DNA from: Gemmataceae bacterium
GTDB lineage: Bacteria; Planctomycetota; Planctomycetia; Gemmatales; Gemmataceae
DNA length: 64,000 nt
Assembly (NCBI GenBank): GCA_022842245.1
Contig: JALHPZ010000011.1
Coordinates: forward strand, 124,001-188,000
Direction of reading: 5' to 3'
Numbering within the stretch: position 1 is the stretch's first letter; the number at the start of each line of letters is the position of its first letter. Below the pieces are notes generated by a model that did no database searches, was not told the origin of the DNA, and saw only the letters and a list, made by a program, of their open reading frames with translations. The position numbers and the translations under genes were made by a program. Below are positions 17,289 to 28,459 of the stretch, piece by piece.

Positions 17289-18073
17289 GATTTCCATCCC
17301 CAGTGGGCTTTGGCTTCGGCGGTCGCGACGCGACCGAAAAGTTCCAGGATGCAGTCGTGGGCTTGTTCGAGCCGATCGTGGACTTCAGCGACCGTTACGG
17401 CGGGTCCCCGAGCGAGAATCGTCAATTGCAAGGCGGGAGTGCCGTTCTTGTTCCGAGACGGCTGTGCGGTCAGCGTGATGCGGCCGGTTCGTTCGGGCAT
17501 GAGCAAACGCCACTGGAACCTGCGGTCTTCGAGTTCCAAGGGCGGGAAACCATTGGTCTCCGCCGCGAAGATATGGGATATCCGATGCCAGTCTCGCGGG
17601 GTTTGCCAGAGCGGTCCTTGCGGGATCAGATTGACGTAGCAAAGCTCCCATTGGTTCGGTACGACTTCGCCGATCTCATTCGCGGCCGCGTAATCCTGCC
17701 ACAGTTGGAAAGTCGCGCGCAGGTCGGCATGGATGGCGGAAAAGCGAGGATAATCCGCCGATCGCTTCACCCAATTCGCCACCAGTCGCGTCGCCTGAAT
17801 TTGAACCATGCGGCCGGTATCGGCGTTGGAAACCTGGTAGCGAAGCGGGGGCAATTGTTCAACGCGAAACTGGAGCATCGGCGTCTGCCCGTGGCTTTCT
17901 TCCCCGAATTTTTCAAACGTATCGTCGAGCGAAGGCGCTTCCTTACAGAGCGGATAATTCGCTCGGAGTCGTTCGTTCCAGAAGAGAACGAGTTTGCGAG
18001 AGTCGACCGGGAGTTCCGTGGTGAATTGCACCCCAACGACCATCTCGACAATCGGGGGATTGCTCGACTGCAT
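17285..18073 (-). CDS. TIGR04255 family protein
   Basis: A 262-residue protein from ATG 18073 (MQSSNPPIVEMVVGVQFTTE), chosen because an AGGAGG lies 10 bp upstream; an ATG seven codons earlier overlaps that site. The N-terminal PPIVEMVVGVQF and the central GRMVQIQATRLVANWVKRSA, DYPRFSAIHADLRATF are the characteristic pattern of the sporadically distributed TIGR04255 family. Its function is not established. The protein heads a minus-strand cassette with two small genes: ATGA overlap with the second and 15 bp to the third. The block has lower GC than the rest of the window. Confidence 0.82.
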   Translation of the reverse strand: MQSSNPPIVEMVVGVQFTTELPVDSRKLVLFWNERLRANYPLCKEAPSLDDTFEKFGEESHGQTPMLQFRVEQLPPLRYQVSNADTGRMVQIQATRLVANWVKRSADYPRFSAIHADLRATFQLWQDYAAANEIGEVVPNQWELCYVNLIPQGPLWQTPRDWHRISHIFAAETNGFPPLELEDRRFQWRLLMPERTGRITLTAQPSRNKNGTPALQLTILARGPAVTVAEVHDRLEQAHDCILELFGRVATAEAKAHWGWKS

Positions 18074-18196
18074 ACCGGTTACTCCTCCTTTCATGTTACA
18101 TCGAACGATGGCAACGGAAACACCGGGAATAGGTCCAGCGGATCGACGGATGACGACCGGGAGATTTGATGGGACGCATACATCTTGGTCACGCGG

Positions 18197-18811
18197 CTAC
18201 GCCACCGGTTCCCGGTCCATGTCGGAGTAGGGGTAGTGGCCGTGCTTGCGGAGGAGGCGGAGCAGTTCGGCGCCGCCGTTGGCGCGGGCGTAGTCCATCT
18301 CCGAGCGGAACACCTCGATGATCGCGAGCAGACCGAACTCGTCCGGCTCGACGTCGTCGTAAGTCGGGTAGCCGTCGAAGATCAGGCAGCGGCCGCCGAC
18401 GGTCCGCATGTCGGCGGGGAACTCGCACGTCTCGTTCGGGTTGAGCGTCGCCTGGGCGCTGTACGGGGCGATCGCATTCAGGATGGCGTTGATGGAGTGC
18501 TGCGCGCGTCCGAACCCCTCATCATCCTCCTTGGCATCCAGATCGACCGCGTGCCGGGTGAACATGACCAGTTCGTAATTCTGGAATACGTCGTTCGAGG
18601 AGCCTTCGCCGGGGAGTTCCGACAACTCCTTGGTGGCGATGGCGGTGCCCGGTCTGCCGTTCGGATAGTAGTAGAGGTCCAGCCCGCCGCCGATGGCGTA
18701 GGGGATGATGGCGTGCATGACCATGTCGTGCTCGGGGCCGAGCATTGCCTCCATGAGGGCCGACTTGCGGTCGTACCATTCCTGCGCGGCAGCGTCGTCG
18801 GCGTCGGTCAT
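18197..18811 (-). CDS. SUFU-like (suppressor of fused fold) protein
   Basis: A 204-residue soluble acidic protein. Segments such as GGGLDLYYYPNGRPGTAIAT, LPGEGSSNDVFQNYELVMFT and a later FPADMRTVGGRCLIFDGYPT, EPDEFGLLAIIEVFRSEMDY resemble bacterial suppressor-of-fused-domain proteins, which are often found as immunity-like or accessory proteins. The match is from pattern memory and is moderate. It is separated from the TIGR04255 cassette by 123 bp in the same orientation, so it may or may not share its transcript. No toxin gene is seen nearby. Confidence 0.55.
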   Translation of the reverse strand: MTDADDAAAQEWYDRKSALMEAMLGPEHDMVMHAIIPYAIGGGLDLYYYPNGRPGTAIATKELSELPGEGSSNDVFQNYELVMFTRHAVDLDAKEDDEGFGRAQHSINAILNAIAPYSAQATLNPNETCEFPADMRTVGGRCLIFDGYPTYDDVEPDEFGLLAIIEVFRSEMDYARANGGAELLRLLRKHGHYPYSDMDREPVA

Positions 18812-18880
18812 GGGGCTTCCCCGGGAAAATGTTCCGCCGCGGGACCGCCGGATATCCGAATCGGCGTCACGCGCATGCCA

Positions 18881-18917
18881 TTCTCTCCGTCGATCGCGGC
18901 CGGTTCAATCAGGAAAT
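18881..18917 (-). repeat. Short dispersed repeat, copy A
   Basis: Matches 31 of 37 positions with copy B at 21017-21053, including a 17-base identical core CCGTCGATCGCGGCCGG. On the minus strand both copies could encode PAAIDG followed by E/Q-N, but neither lies in a convincing gene. The two copies flank the histidine kinase gene in the same orientation. Confidence 0.6.
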
Positions 18918-19052
18918 ACCAAATGAAAATGAAATGCGAACGCAGCTCGAATTCAGGGTATTGGTCGCGAGAGATTGTGTGCCGGGGGGGGGTATACCTT
19001 GACTTCGCGTCTTGCGTTGCATCCTCTGTACTTTGGCAGTTTCGTTGCTGGT

Positions 19053-20876
19053 TCAGCCGAGAACTTCGCGTACCTTCCGGCACAGGACCAAGGGAGTCAG
19101 CGGCTTTTGCAGGAAGGCGACGCCCGCCTGTATGCCGTGCTGAAGGATCGCGTCGTCGGTGTAACCGGACATGAATAGGACCTTGATGTCTTTGCGCAGA
19201 CCGCGCACCAAGTCGGCGAGTTGCCGACCGCTCATCTTCGGCATGACCACATCGCTCAACAGCAGATGGATCGGCCCTTGATGGGATTGGCATGTCTGCA
19301 TCGCGTCGTCGCCGTCGCTCGCGAGGAGCACCGTGTAGCCGGCCGACTCCAAGGCGATCCGGGCGGTTTCGCGTATGAGTTCTTCATCATCGACCAAGAG
19401 GATGGTTTCCGTTCCGATCGGCATCGGGGCCAGGCCGAGGACGGATTTGGACTTGCGGATCGGCTCATCCACTCGCGGCAGGTAAACTTTGAAGGAGGTG
19501 CCGTGGCCAAGCTCGCTGTAGACCTCGATGTTGCCGCCGGACTGTTTGACGATCCCATGGACGACCGCGAGGCCCAGGCCGGTGCCCTTGCCGACCTCCT
19601 TGGTGGTGAAGAACGGTTCGAAGATCTTGGATCGGGTCTCGGCGCTCATGCCGCAGCCGGTATCGCTGACGGCCAGCAGGACGTAGCTACCCGGCTGCAC
19701 TTCGGGATGGGTCCGGGCGTATTCCCGATCCAGTTCGACGTTGCGAGTTTCGATGCTGACGTATCCCCCCGAGGGCATGGCGTCGCGAGCATTGACGACC
19801 AGGTTCAGGATCACTTGTTCGATCTGGCCCGCATCGGCCTTGACCTGGCCCAGCGCGGGGTCGCAAACCGTTCGCAGATCGATGTCGGCGCCGATCAGTC
19901 GGCGCAGCATCCGTTTCAGTTCTTCCACCAACTCGTTGAGATTCAGCGAGACCGGCTGGAGCACTTGCTTGCGGCTGAAGGCGAGCAGCTGTCGGGTCAG
20001 CGTGGCGGCGCGTTCCCCCGCCTTGCGTATCTCGCGGAGGTAATCGGCGTGGTTCTCCACCGGGATCATGCCGCTGAGCATCATTTCGCTGAAGCCGTTG
20101 ATGGCCGTCAGGAGGTTGTTGAAGTCGTGGGCGACCCCGCCGGCGAGTTGGCCGAAAGCCTCCATCTTCTGCGCCCGGCGGAATTGCTCTTCGAACCGCC
20201 GGCTTTGCTCGATTTCGGCTTTCAACGCTTCGTTCGCGCGCGCCAGTTCCTCTGTCCGTTCCCGCACGCGATCTTCCAGCTTCCCTCTGGCATCTCGCAG
20301 TTCCCGGTTCGCGTCTTGAATCTCCTGCGCCCGCTGGAAGACCTCGGCTTCCATCTGCGCGGTGCGACTGCGAAGTTCCTCGGCGAGGCTGTCCTGCGCC
20401 GTGCCGCGCTGCTTGAGGTGGATGAACTCGGTGACGTCCTCCGCCCGATGGATGATGTAGGCGACGTCGCCCATCGGGTTGAGGACGGGCTGATTGACGG
20501 GGCTCCAGTACCGTTCTTCAAATCCTCCCCCATCGGACTCGGGTCGGCGAATGTCGTATTTTTGCACGGCCATCACATCCGCGACCCGTTGCTGGACGAC
20601 TCGGACCAAGGAATCGCCGAGGTTGCTCACCCCCGTCGCGGACTGATCCGCCGGGTTATCGGGAAATACGTCAAAAATGCTGCGGCCAATAATCTCCGCC
20701 CGCTTCGTCATGGTGGAGCGTAAATAGGCCTCGCTCGCGGCCACGATCTTCAGGTCGGGATTCAAGACGAGGTACAGCCCCGGCAAAGATTCGAACAGGA
20801 GCCGGAAATCTACGCTGCCATGATTCGAGCCGGAAGCATCAGCCCCTGGCGCAGGCGATGGAAGAAGAGGTCCCAT
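19053..20876 (-). CDS. PAS-domain hybrid sensor histidine kinase with C-terminal receiver
   Basis: A 607-residue protein from ATG 20876 ([16 protein letters not shown]); a GTG 16 codons upstream is possible but has no ribosome-binding site. Order: PAS domain ~residues 22-155 ([20 protein letters not shown]); a coiled coil ~160-240; HisKA with phospho-acceptor His250 in [20 protein letters not shown]; ATPase with N box [14 protein letters not shown]1 DTGCGM, G2 [11 protein letters not shown]; and a receiver ~490-607 with acidic pocket VDDEE, phospho-acceptor Asp542 in LLSDVVMP and Lys591 in QKPLT. No membrane segment, so it is a cytoplasmic sensor. No separate response regulator or DNA-binding partner is adjacent, so the output is unknown. 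Confidence 0.93.
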   Translation of the reverse strand: MGPLLPSPAPGADASGSNHGSVDFRLLFESLPGLYLVLNPDLKIVAASEAYLRSTMTKRAEIIGRSIFDVFPDNPADQSATGVSNLGDSLVRVVQQRVADVMAVQKYDIRRPESDGGGFEERYWSPVNQPVLNPMGDVAYIIHRAEDVTEFIHLKQRGTAQDSLAEELRSRTAQMEAEVFQRAQEIQDANRELRDARGKLEDRVRERTEELARANEALKAEIEQSRRFEEQFRRAQKMEAFGQLAGGVAHDFNNLLTAINGFSEMMLSGMIPVENHADYLREIRKAGERAATLTRQLLAFSRKQVLQPVSLNLNELVEELKRMLRRLIGADIDLRTVCDPALGQVKADAGQIEQVILNLVVNARDAMPSGGYVSIETRNVELDREYARTHPEVQPGSYVLLAVSDTGCGMSAETRSKIFEPFFTTKEVGKGTGLGLAVVHGIVKQSGGNIEVYSELGHGTSFKVYLPRVDEPIRKSKSVLGLAPMPIGTETILLVDDEELIRETARIALESAGYTVLLASDGDDAMQTCQSHQGPIHLLLSDVVMPKMSGRQLADLVRGLRKDIKVLFMSGYTDDAILQHGIQAGVAFLQKPLTPLVLCRKVREVLG

Positions 20877-21016
20877 AGGCGAAGATACCTGGAATGTGAC
20901 ACACCTCTGACAGCATTCTGCCACCGAACGAATGCCGGCATTCCGGGCCGACGGCGACGCGAGCTGGTATCGCCCGCTGCTCCTTCAGACGAACGCGATG
21001 GATTCGAGGTTCCCTA

Positions 21017-21053
21017 TTCTGGCCGTCGATCGCGGCCGGATCAATGAAGAATT
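21017..21053 (-). repeat. Short dispersed repeat, copy B
   Basis: Second copy of the 37-bp element (see 18881-18917), lying between the histidine kinase start and the sigma factor terminator. It has the same orientation and the same 17-base core. Confidence 0.6.
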
Positions 21054-21083
21054 GGCTAATCAATGCGAGCTGAAAACGATACA

Positions 21084-21107
21084 GCCGGGGGACGCTCGTT
21101 CCCCGGC
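21084..21107 (-). terminator. Terminator-like hairpin after the FliA-like sigma gene
   Basis: GCCGGGGGAC at 21084-21093 pairs with GTTCCCCGGC at 21098-21107 around a 4-nt loop (10 bp with one G-T). On the minus strand it is followed by TGTATCGTTTTC. It lies 40 bp after the sigma stop. CCCGGCTTCGAT occurs twice just beside it. Confidence 0.5.
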
Positions 21108-21147
21108 TTCGATATTCGTCCCCCGGCTTCGATGGTGGTCAACGAAT

Positions 21148-21927
21148 TCAGTTGCTGAATTCCGGGCGGCGCTTACAGAGTTGGGTCTGGAGGCGGGCGA
21201 CGATGCTGCTATGCATCTGGCTCACGCGGCTCTCGCTGAGGTTGAGCGTCGCGCCGATCTCCTTCATCGTCATCTCCTCGTAGTAGTAGAGGATCACGAT
21301 GAGTCGCTCGTTGCGGTTCAGGCCGCGGGTGACGAGCCGCATCAGGTCGCGGTTCTGCAGGCGGTGGGTCGGGTCTTCGGCCTTCTTGTCCTCGAGGATG
21401 TCGATCTCGCGGACGTCCTTGTAGCTGTCGGTCTCGTACCACTTCTTGTTGAGGCTGACGAGGCTGACGGCCGTGGCCTCGGCGACGTACTTCTCGACTT
21501 CCTCGATCGGGATCTGGAGGCGCTTGGCGAGTTCCTCGGCGGTGGGCTTGCGGCCGAGGGCGGTCTCGAGTTCCTTGCTGGCGGCGTCGTACTTGCTCTG
21601 CTTGGAGCGGACGAGCCGGGGCACCCAGTCCATGGTGCGGAGTTCGTCGAGCATGGCACCGCGGATGCGGGGCACGCAGTAGGTTTCGAACTTGACCCCG
21701 CGGTTGAGGTCGAACGCCTCGATGGCGTCGAGGAGTCCGAAGATGCCGGCGCTGATGAGGTCGTCGAGTTCCACGCCATCGGGCAATCTCGCCCAGATGC
21801 GCTCACCGTTGTATTTGACCAACGGCATGTAGTTCTCAACCAACCGATTCCGCAAGTCCAGGGTCGGGTTCGCCCGATAGTCCTGCCAGACCTGCTGGAT
21901 GTCGGTCTCGTTGCGGGTGCCCACCAT
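21148..21927 (-). CDS. Sigma-28/FliA-WhiG-like RNA polymerase sigma factor
   Basis: A 259-residue protein from ATG 21927 (MVGTRNETDIQQVWQDYRAN), chosen for the GGGAGGA just upstream. Region 2: LDLRNRLVENYMPLVKYNGE, ELDDLISAGIFGLLDAIEAF and VKFETYCVPRIRGAMLDELR, the exact FliA/WhiG pattern. Region 3 is near residues 115-150 (LGRKPTAEELAKRLQIPIEE). Region 4 is near 205-245 (LNRNERLIVILYYYEEMTMK, then LNLSESRVSQMHSSIV). In other bacteria this family drives flagellar or developmental genes. No flagellar gene or anti-sigma FlgM is adjacent, so the regulon is open. Confidence 0.92.
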   Translation of the reverse strand: MVGTRNETDIQQVWQDYRANPTLDLRNRLVENYMPLVKYNGERIWARLPDGVELDDLISAGIFGLLDAIEAFDLNRGVKFETYCVPRIRGAMLDELRTMDWVPRLVRSKQSKYDAASKELETALGRKPTAEELAKRLQIPIEEVEKYVAEATAVSLVSLNKKWYETDSYKDVREIDILEDKKAEDPTHRLQNRDLMRLVTRGLNRNERLIVILYYYEEMTMKEIGATLNLSESRVSQMHSSIVARLQTQLCKRRPEFSN

Positions 21928-22158
21928 CGAAATCCTCCCTGATGTCCGGCAAGCTGCGGGACCGGAACGCCGTCGGTTCCGAAGCGGGCGGTGGTGATCA
22001 ATACCCATCGCCCGACTCGATCGAACCGGTAGCCCCGGCTTTCGGAGATTCGAACGTCCGCCGCCCGGGAGCCTTGCGACTCCCCAATCGTTCGGCACCG
22101 GGCAAGCGGTCGTCGTCCGAAAGCGCGGTTCCGCGCATGCGTGCCAGCGTCCCCCCGT

Positions 22159-22184
22159 GGCACCGGTCGGGACGGACCGGTGCC
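22159..22184. promoter_or_regulatory. Hairpin upstream of the FliA-like sigma gene
   Basis: GGCACCGGTC at 22159-22168 pairs perfectly with 22175-22184 around a 6-nt loop. There is no T-run. Function unknown; it could be a leader structure or part of an operator. Confidence 0.45.
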
Positions 22185-22282
22185 TTCATCGCGTTTATCG
22201 GATCGGAACTTCACATCCTTGATGTAAACTCTGCAAAGTCCCCATCCGAACGGGTCGACCCTGTCGATTGGGGCGGCCGGGA

Positions 22283-22312
22283 ATGCGGGATTGTGCCCCC
22301 ACAATCCCGCAT
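22283..22312. promoter_or_regulatory. 13-bp perfect hairpin with CCCC loop
   Basis: ATGCGGGATTGTG at 22283-22295 pairs with 22300-22312 around a 4-nt loop. It is moderately AT-containing, unlike the many GC-only stems in the window, and has no T-run. This suggests a protein-binding palindrome or RNA structure rather than a terminator. Confidence 0.5.
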
Positions 22313-22544
22313 CCGACGCGCCCCCGACAAGGCCCGCGCCACCCGACCCGACCGGGGCGAAATCCCCTCCGTCTCGGCCGCTTCGAGTGAACGGACACTT
22401 GTCGCCCGTGCGAGAGGCGGGACATAACGTGCCCCGGAGGCGTTGTCGAGTCTTTTCCGGGGTCGATTGGGCGGAAAGAAACAAAGCGGCCGCGCGGAGA
22501 TTCGCCAGCTTTCCCGGTCGCGCCGCCAATCGGTAGAAATGACA

Positions 22545-22571
22545 AAACCGCCGGCCAATGGCCGGCGGTTT
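22545..22571 (-). terminator. Rho-independent terminator of the PpiD-like gene
   Basis: AAACCGCCGGCC at 22545-22556 pairs with 22560-22571 around a 3-nt loop (12-bp perfect stem). On the minus strand it is followed by TTGTCATTTCT. It lies 22 bp after the stop at 22594. Confidence 0.85.
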
Positions 22572-22593
22572 CGGGGTTCGATCATCGTCGGCA

Positions 22594-25329
22594 TCACTCG
22601 ACGGACGACGTCTTCTCTTTCAGCTTCTCGGATTCGTTGGCGACTTTGAACTCCGCCTTGAGCAGCGCGACGGTGTTCTCGCGGAGCTTGCCGAGCGAGG
22701 TCCGCATCTCGCGGTCGCGGACGGCGCCCGCCAGCGGCGTGCGGCCCTCGGCGATCCCCTTGGCGCGGAAGTCCTCCTGCCCGTGCCGGTCGCGGTCCAC
22801 CAGCACGGCGACGTAGTGCACGTCCTTGGCGCGGTCGGTGCCGGCGACCGTCGTGCCGAGCGTCTTCCCCTTGTTCTCGAGGAGCGCGTTCGCCAGCTCG
22901 ACGGACGGGTAGGGCATGTCCTTCTTCTCGAGGTGCGTCAGCTGGAACGGCACGGGTTGTTCGTCCTGCCCGCGCACGTCGAAGATGTTGCGCTCGGCGC
23001 GGATCGGCGTGACCTTGTCCACGAAGAAATACTTCGATCGAAGCCTCTTGTCGACCGCGTCGCCGCCGTTGCCGTAGGTTTCGATCTGAAACTTCGTGTG
23101 CGTATCGCTGACAACCTGCGTGATCTTGCCGCGGGCGTCTTCGGCCTTTTCTTCCTTGATCTTCTCGTCGAGTCGCTTGCGGAGGTCTTCGGCGGCGGCC
23201 TTCGCCAGCTCGCGCGCCTTGGCGCGCTTCCAGGCGGCTTCGACCTTCGCCCGCACGTCCTTCAGCTCGCGCGGGGACTTCGGCTCTTCGGTTTCGGTCC
23301 GCCAGGCGAGGTAGGTCGGCTCGTTCGGGCGCAGCGTGACGAAGGAACCGGGACCGTGGTCGGGGTACGTGACGGGTTCGAAGAAGCTGAGGTTGGTCGC
23401 GGAGGCGCGGGGATCGCGGGGGTTGACGAAGAAGCGCGGTCCGAAGCGGACGTTCACGTCGCTCATCCCGTGGCCGCGCTCCTTCTTATCGGCGAGGACG
23501 GCGAGTCCGGGGTCTTCGTCCATGGTGTACTGGTCGCGGAACTCGGTGGATCCGCCGATCTTCAGGCCGCGCTCGGAGACGAACTTGTCGACGAGGGCGC
23601 GGGCGTCGGACTTGTCCTTTTTCTGGCCGAGGCGGGCGAGTTCGGTGGCGAACTCGCGGAGGTCCTTTTCGGCGCGGCTGCGGGCGAGGGCATTCTTGAC
23701 GCCGTCGATGAGGTCGTTGCGGACGACGGCGAGGGGCGGCGGGGCGGGCATGGCGGCGCCGGCGACGAGGGCATTGCCGAGGAGGTTCGAGCCGGCGGGC
23801 GTGCTCGGGGCGAACATGGCGGCGAGGACGCGGGCGCGGTCGTTGCGTTCGAACTGGGCGGAGCGTTCCTTGACGACGAGGCCGGCGGTGAGGGGCGAGC
23901 CTTTGGTGAGGCCGGAGCCGACGAGCGTGGCGAGCGCGGCGGCGACGTTTTGCGGCCGGACGACGCTGCTATCGAGGATTTCGTCGGTGGTGGCGCGGAA
24001 CGGGTACCATTTGGTGTCGATGCTGACGGCGAAACGGGCGCGGTAGTCGGCGTAGGCCGCCTGGAGCGCCGGGTCGGGCAGCGAACTCGTCAAGGCGCTG
24101 GTGACCGGGGCGAAGGCGTCGAAGCCGAGGCCCGCGAGCCGCACGCCGGCTTCGCCGAGCTTCCAGACCTCGTCGCTGGTCTTCTTGTAGTAAGGCTCTT
24201 CGCCGCGGACTTCGAGCCAGGCGAGCTTGAGCTTGCGGGGTTCGCGGAAGCCGGGCAGTTCGCGGTCCGGTGCCGGCTCCACGCCCTTGTACTTGTCGAA
24301 CAGGGCGCGGAGTTCGCCGTCGGTCGGCGTTTCCTTCACCTTGTCGAGGAAGTTCTCGGCCGGCACCGACATGATCGTGTAGGTCGCGGCGTCGCACTGG
24401 TCCTTGAAGAACTGGTAGGTGTCGAACGGCGTGGTTGGGTAGGGGACGCGGCCGGAGACGTAGTCCTTGCCCATGACCACCTCGACGGCGGCGCGGACGC
24501 GGAACTCGTCGGCGAGCGCGGCGAGCAGGCGGGAGCGGCTGAAGTTGATCTTGGAGGCGAAGGACTTCTCGACGGCGCTCCAGACTTCCGGGGTCACGCC
24601 GTTGCCGAGGTCGTCCTTGGCGAGTCCGGGGGCGTCTTCCGGGCGGATGACGACGCCGAGTTTTTCGGCTTTTCGCAGCCAGAGGACGTATTCGAGTCGG
24701 TCTTCGTTGGAGCGGGCGCGGCCGGGGTAGCCGAAGTAGTTGCCGTCGCGGCCGAGGCCTTCGGCGCGGTCGTCGAGCCGCATGAGTTCGCGGGCGGTGT
24801 CGGCGAGATCCTTGTCGGCGGTGGTGCCGCCGGGCAGGGATTGCAGTTGCAGGAGACCGGTGCGGACGCGCTGCTTGTTGTTCTGCTGCATGTTCAGGAT
24901 GTCCGACTGCGAGATCGGAATGTTCTGCTGCTGGAACATGCGGAGCAGGTTCATGTCGATGTAATTGGGCCGCTGGCGCAGGAATTCCTCGAGCGCGGGC
25001 TTGGCTTCCTTGCTGGCGGACTTGACGGATTCGCGCAGTTCGTCTTCCTTCTGCTCGGCGACCTTGACGAGCAGCGACTTCATGAACTCGTCGGCGAGGG
25101 CGCGGTCGTCGTCGTGTTTGAAGAGTTCGGCGTCGTAGAGTTTGCGGCCGTCGATGGTGGCCATCACGTCTTTGCCGCGTTGTTTGAAGCTGCCGAGCCA
25201 GCCGGGCAGCCACTGGAAAAAGTCCCCTTGGCCGAAGGAGAGGACGAAGGTGAACATGACGAAGACGGTGAGTGCCGCGAAGGCGGTCTTCTGGTTTCGG
25301 CGGAAGAAATCGAACGGGTTGTAGGCCAT
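22594..25329 (-). CDS. SurA/PpiD-like membrane-anchored folding protein
   Basis: A 911-residue protein starting MAYNPFDFFRRNQKTAFAAL. One membrane segment at about residues 16-33 follows a short cytoplasmic N-terminus, the PpiD topology. Residues ~50-170 contain the SurA_N-like segment (MATIDGRKLYDAELFKHDDD). Long charged helices follow (around 100-115 and 760-830, for example AAAEDLRKRLDEKIKEEKAE). I see no unmistakable parvulin active-site motif, so peptidyl-prolyl isomerase activity is uncertain and chaperone-like function is likelier. It is divergent from topA with 164 bp between starts, and ends at a strong terminator. Confidence 0.75.
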   Translation of the reverse strand: MAYNPFDFFRRNQKTAFAALTVFVMFTFVLSFGQGDFFQWLPGWLGSFKQRGKDVMATIDGRKLYDAELFKHDDDRALADEFMKSLLVKVAEQKEDELRESVKSASKEAKPALEEFLRQRPNYIDMNLLRMFQQQNIPISQSDILNMQQNNKQRVRTGLLQLQSLPGGTTADKDLADTARELMRLDDRAEGLGRDGNYFGYPGRARSNEDRLEYVLWLRKAEKLGVVIRPEDAPGLAKDDLGNGVTPEVWSAVEKSFASKINFSRSRLLAALADEFRVRAAVEVVMGKDYVSGRVPYPTTPFDTYQFFKDQCDAATYTIMSVPAENFLDKVKETPTDGELRALFDKYKGVEPAPDRELPGFREPRKLKLAWLEVRGEEPYYKKTSDEVWKLGEAGVRLAGLGFDAFAPVTSALTSSLPDPALQAAYADYRARFAVSIDTKWYPFRATTDEILDSSVVRPQNVAAALATLVGSGLTKGSPLTAGLVVKERSAQFERNDRARVLAAMFAPSTPAGSNLLGNALVAGAAMPAPPPLAVVRNDLIDGVKNALARSRAEKDLREFATELARLGQKKDKSDARALVDKFVSERGLKIGGSTEFRDQYTMDEDPGLAVLADKKERGHGMSDVNVRFGPRFFVNPRDPRASATNLSFFEPVTYPDHGPGSFVTLRPNEPTYLAWRTETEEPKSPRELKDVRAKVEAAWKRAKARELAKAAAEDLRKRLDEKIKEEKAEDARGKITQVVSDTHTKFQIETYGNGGDAVDKRLRSKYFFVDKVTPIRAERNIFDVRGQDEQPVPFQLTHLEKKDMPYPSVELANALLENKGKTLGTTVAGTDRAKDVHYVAVLVDRDRHGQEDFRAKGIAEGRTPLAGAVRDREMRTSLGKLRENTVALLKAEFKVANESEKLKEKTSSVE

Positions 25330-25493
25330 TGTCCTGCCTCGATTTGCGGCGGGGAATTTCCCCCGCGGCGTTGGCTAGTCCCTTGACGGGCCGTATATCG
25401 CTGTACTACGGTGACGGAGTTTTGACGCCGTCCGAACATTCGATTGTACGGAATTCGCGGGTCGCAACAACGCCTCGCGGGGAGTATCCGCCG

Positions 25494-28376
<2,883 letters not shown>

Positions 28377-28459
28377 TCCGGGGATTGAAGCCTGGGATCA
28401 CTCGTCGGTCGGGTCTTCCCAAGCCTAGGCCCGACCTGCCAGTTCGCGGCAACGGACCG

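Larger units (their letters stand above)
21928..22593. other. 666-bp intergenic region with structured leader, no convincing gene
   Basis: No supported coding region. It contains two strong hairpins (22159-22184 and 22283-22312) and the terminator of the downstream-facing PpiD-like gene (22545-22571). Because the sigma gene is transcribed leftward from 21927, the two hairpins lie in its possible upstream leader or promoter region. Short open frames here are arginine/proline-rich in the manner of GC-rich chance frames. Confidence 0.7.

Noticed and set aside
18808..19293. Minus-strand frame containing FLIEPAAIDGENG, and a similar one at 20839-21063.
   Set aside because: The first overlaps the receiver domain of the kinase out of frame. 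The similarity is better explained by a short DNA repeat than by two related genes.
22195..22545. 116-residue minus-strand frame in the gap upstream of the sigma gene.
   Set aside because: It overlaps hairpins and a terminator stem, is arginine/proline-rich and lacks a start signal.
22558..25386. 942-residue plus-strand frame opposite the PpiD-like gene.
   Set aside because: Antisense shadow: composition dominated by E, G, A, V, and it runs through the terminator stem and the opposing start codon.
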